A stretch of 64,000 nucleotides of DNA from Peptostreptococcus russellii (GCF_900110295.1 NZ_FODF01000001.1:186001-250000); one strand, 5' to 3'. Counted from the first letter of the stretch, positions 43,778-53,167 are shown. Notes: generated from the letters alone by a model not told the origin. Numbers and translations are program-made.

Positions 43778-44452
43778 ATGAAAGTATTGATAGTTGAAGA
43801 TAATAAGACACTTCAAGAAGATATGAAGAAAGAGCTATCTAAAAACTTTGATATAGAAACTTGTTTTGATGGTGAGGAAGGGTTATACCTAATATCTCAG
43901 GGCATATATGACCTTGTAATATTGGATTTAATGCTTCCTGGTATGGATGGCATAACTATATTAAAGGAAGTAAGAAAAGCTGGTATAGACACTCCTATAC
44001 TTATTTTAACAGCTAAGGAATCTCTTGACGATAAGATGGAGGCGTTTACATTAGGTGCCAATGATTACCTAACAAAGCCTTTTTATATGGATGAATTAGT
44101 TGCCAGAGTTTTTGCAATTCTTAGAACAAATGGAAGAATAAAAGATAATAAATATCTTGAGTTTAAAGATTTGAAAATAGATTCTGAAAAGAATACAGTA
44201 TATGTAAATGGGGAAGAATTAGAGCTTCAAAATAAGCAGTTTAAATTGCTAGAGTACTTTGTTCTAAACAAGGGATCTATTCTTTTGAAAGAACAGATTT
44301 ATGATAGAATTTGGGGAATAGATTCAGATGCGACTATTGAAATAGTAGAAGTTTATGTAAGTAATTTGAGAAAGAAACTTTCTAAGTTTGGATATGATAA
44401 ATTTATTAAGACAAAGAGAAAGGTCGGATATATATTAGATGATAAACAATAA
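43778..44452 (+). CDS. OmpR-family response regulator
   Basis: 224 residues. The receiver domain (about 1-115) has VLIVEDNK, the phosphoacceptor Asp50 in DLVILDLMLPGMDG, the Thr of ILTAKES and the Lys of YLTKPFYMDEL. The winged-helix output domain (about 125-222) has GEELELQNKQFKLLEYFV and the recognition region IEIVEVYVSNLRKKLSK. GGAGATG precedes the ATG. Its stop overlaps the kinase start by 14 bases, so the pair is coupled. The target genes are not evident from the neighbours. Confidence 0.94.
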   Translation: MKVLIVEDNKTLQEDMKKELSKNFDIETCFDGEEGLYLISQGIYDLVILDLMLPGMDGITILKEVRKAGIDTPILILTAKESLDDKMEAFTLGANDYLTKPFYMDELVARVFAILRTNGRIKDNKYLEFKDLKIDSEKNTVYVNGEELELQNKQFKLLEYFVLNKGSILLKEQIYDRIWGIDSDATIEIVEVYVSNLRKKLSKFGYDKFIKTKRKVGYILDDKQ

Positions 44453-45680
44453 TGTATTTATCAAGACTAAGAAAAGATTGATTATTAATATAATGCTTGT
44501 CGTTGAAATATTTATGATACTTATGAGTTTTTTTATTTACAACTACTTCAAGTTGAGTATCTATAACACAATTGACAGGTCTTTATTAGATGAATTTCAT
44601 TTTGTAAATAATCAGTTCAATAGAGAGTCGATAATGGAGCCTATTGTTCTTCAGGATCCTAAAGATATAGTTTATATATATGAAGGAAATAAGATAATAT
44701 ATTATACTCAAAACAGATACTTCAATGGCTCTGTTCCAGTTAACAACGAACATGGAAGCTTTTTTGAAAGATATAATGGCTACAATTTTAGAACTGTTGT
44801 TGTCAAGTATGAAAATCATACATTTAGAATAATGAGAAATATTGATTCTGAAGAAGAGAGTTTAAGTCATATGCTTGTTCTCTTGATTACCGCAGATTTC
44901 TTTTCTTTGTTGCTGGTGTATGTAATAGCCAAGTATCTTGCAACTAAGGCTCTAAAGCCTATAGAAGCCTCTTGGAGCAACCAAGTAAAATTTGTACAAG
45001 ATGCCTCACATGAACTTAGGACACCTGTATCTATTATACAGTCTAAGTTGGAGAGTCTTTTAAAAACACCTAGTTCTACTATTGAAGAAGAAGCAGAGAC
45101 GGTAGCTGTTGCAATGAGAGAAACTAGACAATTAAAGAAGATGATTTCAGAACTTTTATCTCTTACAAAGGAAGAATCAATAGTATCTATTAATAACAGC
45201 TCTTTTGATATAGAAGAGTTATTTAAGGAGATATTTGAAAGCTATCACGAAATTGCTGAGTATCAAGAGAAGAAGTTTATATGTAATGTAAATATGAAAA
45301 ATAAGGTAATATGTACAGATAGCAATAAGCTTACCCATCTTGTTAGAATATTAGTGGATAATGCATTTAAATATACTAATAAGGGAGATACTATAAAGAT
45401 AGAAGCAGTTGAAAAGGGTAGAGAGAAGATCAATGTTATTGTTTCAGATTCTGGAATAGGAATAGCTCCTGAAGATCAAAAACATATTTTTGAGAGGTTT
45501 TTTAGAAGTAGTTTAGTAAGAGCAACGGAAATAGAAGGATCGGGTATAGGTCTATCTATTGCAGCTCTAATAATTAATACTTTAGGTGGAAGCATTAAGG
45601 TAAAATCTAAGCTTGGAGAAGGTACGATGTTTATTATAGATCTACCGAGAGGAAAAGAAATAAAAAAGAAGAAAAAATAA
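44439..45680 (+). CDS. Sensor histidine kinase
   Basis: 413 residues. Two membrane helices (IINIMLVVEIFMILMSFFIY and LLITADFFSLLLVYVIAKYL) flank an extracellular sensor of about 110 residues with no recognised fold. The phosphorylated His191 lies in FVQDASHELRTPVSIIQ. The ATPase domain shows the N box LVDNAFKYTNKGD, G1 VSDSGIGIAPEDQ, F box FERFF and G2 GSGIGLSIA. It overlaps the response regulator gene by 14 bases and is its partner. The signal sensed is unknown. Confidence 0.94.
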   Translation: MINNNVFIKTKKRLIINIMLVVEIFMILMSFFIYNYFKLSIYNTIDRSLLDEFHFVNNQFNRESIMEPIVLQDPKDIVYIYEGNKIIYYTQNRYFNGSVPVNNEHGSFFERYNGYNFRTVVVKYENHTFRIMRNIDSEEESLSHMLVLLITADFFSLLLVYVIAKYLATKALKPIEASWSNQVKFVQDASHELRTPVSIIQSKLESLLKTPSSTIEEEAETVAVAMRETRQLKKMISELLSLTKEESIVSINNSSFDIEELFKEIFESYHEIAEYQEKKFICNVNMKNKVICTDSNKLTHLVRILVDNAFKYTNKGDTIKIEAVEKGREKINVIVSDSGIGIAPEDQKHIFERFFRSSLVRATEIEGSGIGLSIAALIINTLGGSIKVKSKLGEGTMFIIDLPRGKEIKKKKK

Positions 45681-45859
45681 TTTATTTGATGTAAGTTTAA
45701 AAATATATATGCTGAAAGCAAGCAATATCAATAGAAAAACAAATATGTAATATTTTTTATTACTTTTTCACTAAAATGTGTTTGAAGAGTCTATAAAGAG
45801 GTATATATATAATATGTTAATACAAAATATATTATTAAATATAAAATGGAGGTAGTAAA

Positions 45860-46177
45860 ATGGCAAAGGTAATAAATGCACAAGATTTCGCAAAGAATGT
45901 AAAGGAAAATAATGGAGTGGCAGTTGTAGACTTTTTCGCAACTTGGTGTGGACCATGTAATATGTTAGGACCAGTTTTCGCAGAATTTGCAGAAGAGAAT
46001 AAGGATACAGCTTTCTGTGGTAAGGTTGATATAGACCAGAGTATGGAATTAGCTCAGGAATATGGAGTAAATACTGTTCCTACAGTTATCTTCTTTAAGA
46101 ATGGTAAGGAAGTAGCTAGAGAAATAGGATTTATGCCAAAGGAAAAGTTAGTTTCTAACTTAAATTCTATTAAGTAA
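45860..46177 (+). CDS. trxA: Thioredoxin
   Basis: 105-residue thiol-disulphide carrier. The active site is ATWCGPCNMLGPVF (Cys30, Cys33), with Asn where Lys is usual after the second Cys, and the cis-Pro loop VNTVPTVIFFKNG. The length is the family standard and there is no signal peptide, so it is cytoplasmic. GGAGG precedes the ATG. No thioredoxin reductase is adjacent. A terminator follows, giving a single-gene unit. Confidence 0.95.
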   Translation: MAKVINAQDFAKNVKENNGVAVVDFFATWCGPCNMLGPVFAEFAEENKDTAFCGKVDIDQSMELAQEYGVNTVPTVIFFKNGKEVAREIGFMPKEKLVSNLNSIK

Positions 46178-46197
46178 AATATAATATAAAATAAATT

Positions 46198-46231
46198 AAA
46201 GGACGAGGGTCAATCTGTCGTCCTTTTTTTT
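46198..46231 (+). terminator. Intrinsic terminator after trxA
   Basis: AAAGGACGA pairs with TCGTCCTTT around an 11-base loop, followed by eight T's. Confidence 0.93.
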
Positions 46232-46487
46232 ATTCAAAAATACAGAAAAATGAATCGAAAATACAAACGAAATGTTAATTGAAAATAAAAAAGTTTGTAA
46301 AAATTTAAAAAATATTTTTTTAACGTTGTTTTAAAATATAAAAAAAGAAGCTTAGTATTAAAGTTTTTCCGAAAAAAATATAGTAAACTTAAAAGAAATA
46401 TTTAAAATTGAATTGGTGAAAGCCTTTTATTCAATTTGTCAAATATAGAGAAAAATGAATTGATAAAATAAAAAGTTTCAAAAAGTA

Positions 46488-46516
46488 TTGTTAAAACACC
46501 AATAATATTGTATAAT
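46488..46516 (+). promoter_or_regulatory. Promoter of the alanine/glycine symporter gene
   Basis: TTGTTA at 46488-46493 and TATAAT at 46511-46516 with a 17-base spacer. The rest of 46232-46600 is AT-rich; I looked for a glycine riboswitch and found none. Confidence 0.6.
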
Positions 46517-46601
46517 TAGTTGTAAATATGAATAATTTATTTTAAATGTGTTATTTTTAAATAATATATTACTTTTAAAGGATAAAATAGGGGAGGAAAT
46601 T

Positions 46602-48050
46602 ATGGCAATATTAGATGGATTTTACAATGTGGCAATGTCGATTAGTGATCTTCTTTGGTCGAAAGTGCTTATAATCTTATTGATAGGTATAGGTTTATTC
46701 TTTACAATTAAAACTGGATTTGTTCAGTTTAAATATTTTAAAGAACAATTTAAACTTCTAATTGATAAAGAAAGTATGAAAGATGCTAAATCGAAAGGTG
46801 CAATTTCATCATTTGGTGCATTCTGTATAAGTACTGCATCAAGAGTTGGAACAGGAAATATAGCAGGTATAGCAATAGCAATAGTAGGTGGAGGACCAGG
46901 AGCTATCTTATGGATGTGGTTAATAGCAATTATAGGTTCTGCTTCTGCTTTTGTTGAGGCAACTCTTGCTCAGATATTCAAGGTGCCAAATGGAACAGCA
47001 TCTAAGGGTGGGCCTGCCTACTATATGGAACAGGGATTAAATGCAAGATGGTTAGGGATTATATTTGCAATTCTTATTACAGTTACTTATGGATTTGTAT
47101 TTAATGCTGTTCAGGCAAATACAATGTCAATAGCTCTAAACAGTTCCTTTGGAATAAATAGAACAATATTCGGAATTGTTATAGCAGTTCTTACTGCTTT
47201 AGTAATATTCGGTGGTATTCAGAGAATATCTAAAGTTAGTGAAATTATAGTTCCAATATTCGCTCTATTATATATAATAGTTGCAATAGTTATTATGCTT
47301 ATTAATATACCTGAAATACCAAGTATTATAAAAGCAATATTTGTAGGAGCTTTCGATCCAAAAGAGTTTGTAGCAGGAACTGGAGCTGGATTAATGACAA
47401 CTATTCTTACTGGAGCGAAGAGAGGTCTATTCTCAAATGAAGCTGGTATGGGTTCAGCACCGAATGCTTCAGCAACAGCTGATGTTACACATCCAGTTGT
47501 TCAGGGATTAATACAGTCATTAGGAGTTTTTACAGATACAATTGTAATATGTACTTGTACAGCTTTTATGGTTTTATTATTCAGTGGATATGGCTCAAGT
47601 GCAAATGAAGGTATACTTCTTGCTCAGGAAGCACTTACTTTCCACCTTGGACCAATAGGTGGTATATTCTTATCAGTATGTATATTCTTATTTGCTTTCT
47701 CTTCAATAGTAGGTAACTATTATTACGGAGAGTCAAACATACAGTTTATGTGTGGAGAAAATAAGAAAAAAGAAAAGATTATACTTAATGTAACAAGAGC
47801 TTTAGTATGTGTATTTGTATTCTACGGTTCTCTTGTAAAGATGGAAACAGTTTGGAATTTTGCAGACTTATTTATGGCTTTAATGGCACTATTAAACTTA
47901 GTTGTAATTGTAATTTTAGGAAAGTATGCTTATGCTGCTCTTAATAATTACTCAGCTCAAAAGAAGCAGGGAATTGCAAAGCCTAAGTTCTACAAAAACA
48001 CAATTCCTGAGTTAAAGGATGTTTTAAAGATGTGGCCTGAAGAAAAATAA
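46602..48050 (+). CDS. Alanine/glycine:cation symporter (AGCS family)
   Basis: 482 residues with about 11 hydrophobic segments. Imports alanine or glycine with Na+. The family signatures are AISSFGAFCISTASRVGTGNIAGIA (split), GGPGAILWMWLIAIIGSASAF, KGGPAYYMEQGL and GAKRGLFSNEAGMGSAPNA. The ATG 46602 is chosen because GGGGAGGAAAT lies just upstream; an in-frame ATG at 46548 has no such site. Transcribed alone behind a sigma-A promoter and followed by a terminator. Which of the two amino acids is preferred cannot be told. Confidence 0.95.
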   Translation: MAILDGFYNVAMSISDLLWSKVLIILLIGIGLFFTIKTGFVQFKYFKEQFKLLIDKESMKDAKSKGAISSFGAFCISTASRVGTGNIAGIAIAIVGGGPGAILWMWLIAIIGSASAFVEATLAQIFKVPNGTASKGGPAYYMEQGLNARWLGIIFAILITVTYGFVFNAVQANTMSIALNSSFGINRTIFGIVIAVLTALVIFGGIQRISKVSEIIVPIFALLYIIVAIVIMLINIPEIPSIIKAIFVGAFDPKEFVAGTGAGLMTTILTGAKRGLFSNEAGMGSAPNASATADVTHPVVQGLIQSLGVFTDTIVICTCTAFMVLLFSGYGSSANEGILLAQEALTFHLGPIGGIFLSVCIFLFAFSSIVGNYYYGESNIQFMCGENKKKEKIILNVTRALVCVFVFYGSLVKMETVWNFADLFMALMALLNLVVIVILGKYAYAALNNYSAQKKQGIAKPKFYKNTIPELKDVLKMWPEEK

Positions 48051-48067
48051 TAATAAATTTGTATATT

Positions 48068-48099
48068 ATGGACATGGCTTTAGCCGTGTCCATTTATTA
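48068..48099 (+). terminator. Intrinsic terminator after the symporter gene
   Basis: ATGGACATGGC pairs with GCCGTGTCCAT around TTTA, followed by TTATTAT. Confidence 0.85.
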
Positions 48100-48106
48100 T
48101 ATAGTA

Positions 48107-48146
48107 AATAATCATTAAATATTTTACAAAATATTTAATGATTATT
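48107..48146. repeat. Perfect 19-bp AT-only palindrome
   Basis: Arms 48107-48125 and 48128-48146 are exact reverse complements around AC. There is no flanking T-run that would make it an ordinary terminator. It lies 90 bases ahead of the phosphoglucomutase start, right after the symporter terminator. Confidence 0.85.
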
Positions 48147-48236
48147 AAAAAGAGTTTCATAATTTGAAAAACTTGACTTTACTTAATTAGATAAAAAGTT
48201 TACAATATAAGAAAGAAACGCATAAGGGGTGATTAA

Positions 48237-49928
48237 ATGAATTACATGGAAACTTATAAAAAATGGATTAATTCAGATTACTTTGATAAGGATACTAGGG
48301 CAGAACTTTTATCAATCAAGGATGATAAAAAGAAAATTGAAGATAGATTCTATCGAGATTTGGAGTTTGGAACAGCTGGACTAAGAGGTATTGTAGAAGC
48401 TGGAACAAATAGAATGAATATTTATACTGTCAGAAGAACTTCTTATGGGCTTGCAAAATATTTTTTAAAAAATTATAGTGATGCTAAAGATAGAGGCATA
48501 GCAATAGCTCACGATAATAGAAATATGTCTAGAGAATTCTGTATGGAAGCTGCTAAGACAATAGCTGCTGCAGGTATAAAGGTTTACTATTTTGATGATC
48601 TAAGAACAACTCCAATGTTATCATATACAGTAAGAAAGCTCAATTGTATAGGTGGTATAGTAATAACTGCTAGCCATAATCCACCAGAGTATAACGGATA
48701 TAAGGTATATGGAGACAATGGCGCACAGATAATGCCAGATGTTGCAGATGATGTTTTAAAAGAAATAGAAAATATAAAAGAGTTAGATACTATACCGGAA
48801 TTTAAAGATGAATATATGGATAGACTAATACTTTTAGATGAAGAAATAGATAATGATTTTTTAAGAGCAGTTGAAGAAAATACTATTAGAAAAGAATTGA
48901 TAAAAGAATATGCAAAAGATTTTAAGATAATATATACGCCTCTTTGTGGAACAGGTAGAGTGCCAGTATTAAAAACATTAAAAGATAGTGGTTTTGAAAA
49001 TGTAATAGTAGTTCCTGAGGAAGAAATGCCAGATCCTAATTTTGCTGGAATCAAAACTCCGAATCCAGAAGAAAGCCTTGCTCTTACAAGGGGGATTGAA
49101 CTTTTAAAGGAAAATGATGCAGATATACTAATAGCTACAGATCCAGATTGTGACAGAGTGGGGGTTGCAGTTAAAAATTCAAAAGGTGAAATAGTCCTTC
49201 TTACTGGAAATCAAATAGGTGGTCTTTTAACAGATTATGTAATAAAAGGTCTAAAGGAAAAATCTAGACTTGCTGATAATGCTTGTATGATCAAAACTAT
49301 TGTAACTTCAGAATTTGGTGCAGACATTGCTAGAGACTGTAAAGTAGATGTAATTAATATACTTACAGGTTTTAAATTTATTGGTGATAAGATGACTAAG
49401 TATGAAAAAGACGGTTCACATACATTTGTTTTAGGTTATGAGGAAAGTTATGGTTATCTGATAGGTAATCAATGTAGAGATAAAGATGCAGTAGTTGCAA
49501 CTCTTATGATTTCAGAAATGGCGTTATATTATAGAAGTCAAGGGAAAACTCTTTATGAAGGATTAATAGATTTGTATGAAAAATATGGATATTATAGAGA
49601 AAAAACTAGTTCGATTTATCTTGAAGGTAAAGAAGGTAGCGAAAAAATCGAAGAGATAATGCAATATTTGAGAGAAAATAAATTTACAGAGGTACTTGGT
49701 GTCAGTGTAGTTAAATTTGAAGACTATAAAGAGGGTGTGTCTGGTTTTCCAAAGTCAAATGTAATAAAGTACTATTTAGATGATAAATCTTGGATAGCTT
49801 TTAGACCATCAGGAACAGAGCCTAAGATAAAGATATATATCGGAACATATGATGTTTCTGATAAAAAGGCTAGAGAAAGACTAGAAGAGTTAGGTAAATA
49901 TATAGTAGGTTTAATTAAATCAATATAG
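48237..49928 (+). CDS. pgcA: Phosphoglucomutase (phospho-sugar mutase)
   Basis: 563-residue alpha-D-phosphohexomutase, interconverting glucose 1- and 6-phosphate for UDP-glucose, glycolipid and wall polymers. All four family sites are present: LEFGTAGLRGIVEAGTNRMN, the phosphoserine loop TASHNPPEYNGYKVYGDNG, the Mg2+ loop ATDPDCDRVGVAV, the sugar loop LGYEESYGYLIG and the phosphate-binding RPSGTEPKIKIY. Its length and motifs match the Bacillus PgcA group, distinct from the 498-residue enzyme at 2757. AGGGGTG precedes the ATG. A terminator follows. Confidence 0.95.
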   Translation: MNYMETYKKWINSDYFDKDTRAELLSIKDDKKKIEDRFYRDLEFGTAGLRGIVEAGTNRMNIYTVRRTSYGLAKYFLKNYSDAKDRGIAIAHDNRNMSREFCMEAAKTIAAAGIKVYYFDDLRTTPMLSYTVRKLNCIGGIVITASHNPPEYNGYKVYGDNGAQIMPDVADDVLKEIENIKELDTIPEFKDEYMDRLILLDEEIDNDFLRAVEENTIRKELIKEYAKDFKIIYTPLCGTGRVPVLKTLKDSGFENVIVVPEEEMPDPNFAGIKTPNPEESLALTRGIELLKENDADILIATDPDCDRVGVAVKNSKGEIVLLTGNQIGGLLTDYVIKGLKEKSRLADNACMIKTIVTSEFGADIARDCKVDVINILTGFKFIGDKMTKYEKDGSHTFVLGYEESYGYLIGNQCRDKDAVVATLMISEMALYYRSQGKTLYEGLIDLYEKYGYYREKTSSIYLEGKEGSEKIEEIMQYLRENKFTEVLGVSVVKFEDYKEGVSGFPKSNVIKYYLDDKSWIAFRPSGTEPKIKIYIGTYDVSDKKARERLEELGKYIVGLIKSI

Positions 49929-50024
49929 TTTTTATAAATACATTTTTTCTAGAATTAAAAAAGAAGAAAGAATCTAATGTTTATTTAATAATATATTGAT
50001 ATATAAAAGAAAAGCATGATTTTT

Positions 50025-50067
50025 AAAGAACTGCCCTTATAATAGTGGGGGTAGTTCTTTATTTTTT
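50025..50067 (+). terminator. Intrinsic terminator after pgcA
   Basis: AAAGAACTGCCC pairs with GGGTAGTTCTTT (one G-T pair), followed by ATTTTTTT. Confidence 0.92.
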
Positions 50068-50144
50068 TATCTCAATTAATTTGAAAACTAATAAATGCAA
50101 AATAAGAAACTTTATGATAGAATATAGATAAAAGGAGGCTTCAT

Positions 50145-50993
50145 ATGCAAAAAATTTGGCTAGTTTTAAAACCTTTGGTAAAACAGTTTAATGTTCCTGA
50201 TTTATATTCAAGAACAGCAGAGATGGCATTTTATTTGACTATTTCCATATTTCCATCAATGATTTTTATAATCTGTGCAATGGCATATATACCTGATGTA
50301 AATCTTATACATATGCAGGCTTCACTAGCTCAGCTTATTCCAAATGAAGCCTTTATGATAGTGAAAGTGCTAATTGATTCCGCAGTTGAGAATAGAAGTG
50401 TTCACTTACTTTTATTTTCATTTATGTTAGCAACATGGACATTTTCAAAAGCTGTTAAGTCTATGATAAAAGGTCAAAATATGGCTTTTGAATTTGAAGA
50501 AAAAAGGTCGTTTTTAAGGTTGAATTTAATATGCATAGTATATGCAATAGGATTTTTTATAATAACTTTATTGTGTATAATATTTTTAGTTTATGGAGAT
50601 AAACTTAGTATATTATTTAGAGAAGTAATAGGAGATTTTTTCATACTTAATGTCCTGTACAATATAGTTAGATATTTACTTCCAGTTTTAGCTATGACAT
50701 ATATATTTATTAACTTATTTACATTAGGACCATGTGGAGATTTAACTTTTAAGCAATGTATACCTGGAGCAATTACAACTACGATTTCTTGGTTGATATT
50801 TTCTCTTATATATTCATACTATGCAAACTATTTTTTCCAGTCGAAAGAAATTTATGGAAGTATTTCTTCTATAATAATATTACTTACATGGCTGTATTTT
50901 TGCGGTATGGCAATTACAATAGGATATAAATTAAATGCAATAATATATCATCAAGAGAAGGCTCGTAAAAAGTCTGAATCTAGGGTAGTATAA
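50145..50993 (+). CDS. YihY/BrkB family membrane protein
   Basis: 282 residues with six hydrophobic segments. The family landmarks are SRTAEMAFYLTISIFPSMIFII, LLFSFMLATWTFSKAVKSMIKGQNMAFE and the late YGSISSIIILLTWLYFCGMAITIG, all close to the YihY/RbnA pattern. It was once thought to be RNase BN, which is now rejected for the family; its true role is unknown. AAAGGAGG precedes the ATG. A short terminator follows the stop, making a one-gene unit. Confidence 0.93.
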   Translation: MQKIWLVLKPLVKQFNVPDLYSRTAEMAFYLTISIFPSMIFIICAMAYIPDVNLIHMQASLAQLIPNEAFMIVKVLIDSAVENRSVHLLLFSFMLATWTFSKAVKSMIKGQNMAFEFEEKRSFLRLNLICIVYAIGFFIITLLCIIFLVYGDKLSILFREVIGDFFILNVLYNIVRYLLPVLAMTYIFINLFTLGPCGDLTFKQCIPGAITTTISWLIFSLIYSYYANYFFQSKEIYGSISSIIILLTWLYFCGMAITIGYKLNAIIYHQEKARKKSESRVV

Positions 50994-50995
50994 AT

Positions 50996-51030
50996 AAAGG
51001 GGGGTGCTTAAGCGACACCCTTTTCTTTTA
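50996..51030 (+). terminator. Intrinsic terminator after the YihY gene
   Basis: AAAGGGGGGTG pairs with CACCCTTTT with a few unpaired G's, followed by CTTTT. Confidence 0.75.
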
Positions 51031-51110
51031 TCAAGTATAAAAAATATATTTTTAACATTGATATATGGTATAATGGAAGAGTAACTTTTATAATGGAGGG
51101 GATTTACAAA

Positions 51111-52514
51111 TTGGAAAAGAAGAAAATAAAGTACGAAGTATGTACATATTTTCCTAAAGAGTATGTAGTTTTCGACTTAGAGGCTACAGGAACAGCTGAG
51201 TTTAATTATATAATAGAGCTCAGTGCATTTAAGGTATCAAACGGAAAAATAATTGATGAATTCAGTACACTTATTAAACCTCCTAAGTATAGATTATTTA
51301 GCAAGAGAAAAAGAAGAGTTCAATCTCATTGCATTGAACATGGAAAAAAGATATATTATGTAGACAAGTTTATAGAAAATTTAACTGGAATAGATAATAA
51401 TATGATACACAGCGCTGCTAAAGAGTCAGAGGTAATTGAAAATTTTTACGACTTTATAGGAGAAAATGTTTTAATTGGACATGGTACTGGGAACGATTTA
51501 AACCTTATAAACAGAGCTTTTAACAGAGTATTGAAAAAGGGTTTGGAAAATCAATATTTGGATACTTTTTTAATAGCCCTGTTTTTAGACGAAAAGGAAT
51601 ACTCTTTAGTGAATTTATGCAACAGATTTGAAATTGAAAATAATAACATACATAGAGCAAGATCTGACGCTTATAGAACTTTTTTATGCTATGAAAAGTT
51701 AGTTGAAGAGTTAAATGATAAATATAAAGATTCTTCTGCAAGTCAAGAGTTTGTAACATGGGAAAAGATTAGAAGAATTAAGCAGACTAAGATTTTGAAA
51801 AATAAAATGATGAGAAATATAAATAGAAATAACTGGTCTATAAATAAACAAGATATAAAAAGTATTGAGGACTTAAAAGAGACATTTGATAAAAAGAATA
51901 TAACCTTGTCAAAAAAAATAAAGGAATCCGATTATAAGTTTATAACAGATGATCTTATTAAATATGGTAGCAAGTTTGTAAGTAAGCTTGGTATGAAAAC
52001 AGATTACTATGTTACATCCGATGAAATAGCTCCTAACCAAATAAACTTAGAAAATAAAAAAGTAAGAAAAATAGTAAATATGAATGTTCGTGGAGATAAT
52101 GTAAGAATATTAAAAAGTGAAGGTTTAATTGACGTTTTAAAAAATGGATACTATCAAAGTAACTGTTCAGATTCTATTAAATTCAATGAAATAGAATTTG
52201 AAAACAGGGTATTTTTTATTTATAATGACTTTTCAACGAAAACTAAGGAAGAAGTAATAAAGAAAATACAGGAAAAAGGTGGTATAATAAGTAGAAAACT
52301 TAATGCAAATGTCAATTATGTACTTGTGGGAGAAGGTAGAGATAGAGAGCTATTTCAAGAGTCAAAGGAATATGAAATATTATTGGTACTACTTGCATTT
52401 GGCTGTAACATATGGATATATAATGAAAATTATTATCTTAAACTTTTATCAAAGAAAGAAAAAAATATTAAAGTAGAAATAGCATCAAATGAAGAGAAAT
52501 TGAGTGCTAAATAG
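51111..52514 (+). CDS. DEDDh exonuclease with C-terminal BRCT domain
   Basis: About 467 residues from TTG 51111, which follows GGAGGGG by nine bases; an in-frame ATG at 51093 overlaps that site. The N-terminal 3'-5' exonuclease of the DnaQ class has all catalytic groups: VVFDLEATGT (Asp, Glu), LIGHGTGNDLNLI (Asp) and HRARSDAY (His, Asp). An insert near RLFSKRKRRVQSHC is unusual. A basic linker of about 100 residues follows, then residues about 370-455 resemble a BRCT module (ENRVFFIYNDFSTKTKEEVI, LNANVNYVLVGEG). It may act in DNA repair. A reading frame continues after its TAG stop; see next entry. Confidence 0.85.
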   Translation: MEKKKIKYEVCTYFPKEYVVFDLEATGTAEFNYIIELSAFKVSNGKIIDEFSTLIKPPKYRLFSKRKRRVQSHCIEHGKKIYYVDKFIENLTGIDNNMIHSAAKESEVIENFYDFIGENVLIGHGTGNDLNLINRAFNRVLKKGLENQYLDTFLIALFLDEKEYSLVNLCNRFEIENNNIHRARSDAYRTFLCYEKLVEELNDKYKDSSASQEFVTWEKIRRIKQTKILKNKMMRNINRNNWSINKQDIKSIEDLKETFDKKNITLSKKIKESDYKFITDDLIKYGSKFVSKLGMKTDYYVTSDEIAPNQINLENKKVRKIVNMNVRGDNVRILKSEGLIDVLKNGYYQSNCSDSIKFNEIEFENRVFFIYNDFSTKTKEEVIKKIQEKGGIISRKLNANVNYVLVGEGRDRELFQESKEYEILLVLLAFGCNIWIYNENYYLKLLSKKEKNIKVEIASNEEKLSAK

Positions 52515-52874
52515 CCAGTGGTTATAATATTAAATTTGATAATAAAATATGCCAGTAAATACGAGTATATATTTGATTTTAGCTCATATTTAAAGTATAC
52601 TATAGTTAATGATACCATTGATTTTTAGATAGATTGTAAAGAAAGAAAGGTAGGCAATTTATTTGTCAATGGTAACTTTAATTATATTAAAGCACTAGAT
52701 ACAAAACTAGATATATTACCTAAGGAAGAAAGAGAAATATATTTTATTTATAGTCAGGAAGACCTTGAGAGCAAGGATTGTTGTAAATATGAATATGCAT
52801 TAACAAAAGATTCTTTCTTGAGTGATATAGTTCTATTTCAAGGTTTAGAATATATCTTACTTTGTCAAGAATAG
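52515..52874 (+). pseudogene. Decayed reading frame in phase with the exonuclease
   Basis: Directly after the exonuclease stop the same frame stays open for 37 codons to TAG (52626-52628), then for 81 codons to TAG (52872-52874). The second part (including KALDTKLDILPKEEREIYF and LFQGLEYILLCQE) has the composition of a coding sequence but no ATG, GTG or TTG start in frame. A shift by one base would continue it (IIHKEILRKVSIVFK) to about 52927. The likely reading is a gene remnant or a lost C-terminal extension. 52928-53138 is AT-rich with nothing else. Confidence 0.55.
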
Positions 52875-53138
52875 TTTTATAATTCATAAAGAAATTTTGA
52901 GAAAAGTATCTATTGTATTTAAGGCTTGAACAAAGTCTTTTCAAATGCTTAGCATTTATATTTTAAAAAGTAAATAAAATATTGCATAACTTTTTATTCT
53001 AGAATAAAAAGTTTAAAATAATGACTTATATTTTTCTTGAAAATAGTTAAAATGCAAGGCTGTAAAATTTACTTTAAACTTTAAAAATAGATAGAAAGTT
53101 GCAAGAAAACAAAACAATAATTCATTATGATTAGGTGA

Positions 53139-53167
53139 TTGACATTTAATACCTTAGGTTGTATATT
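53139..53167 (+). promoter_or_regulatory. Promoter of the hydrolase-transferase operon
   Basis: TTGACA at 53139-53144 and TATATT at 53162-53167 with a 17-base spacer, about 57 bases ahead of the first start. It is the only clear promoter before 56953. Confidence 0.75.

Noticed and set aside
46232-46600. Glycine riboswitch ahead of the alanine/glycine symporter
   Set aside because: The GGAGAG-type aptamer cores and tandem arrangement are absent.
52515-52874. Stop-codon reassignment (TAG as sense)
   Set aside because: Many other genes here end properly at TAG, for example asnB and the VanW gene, so general reassignment is not supported; gene decay is simpler.
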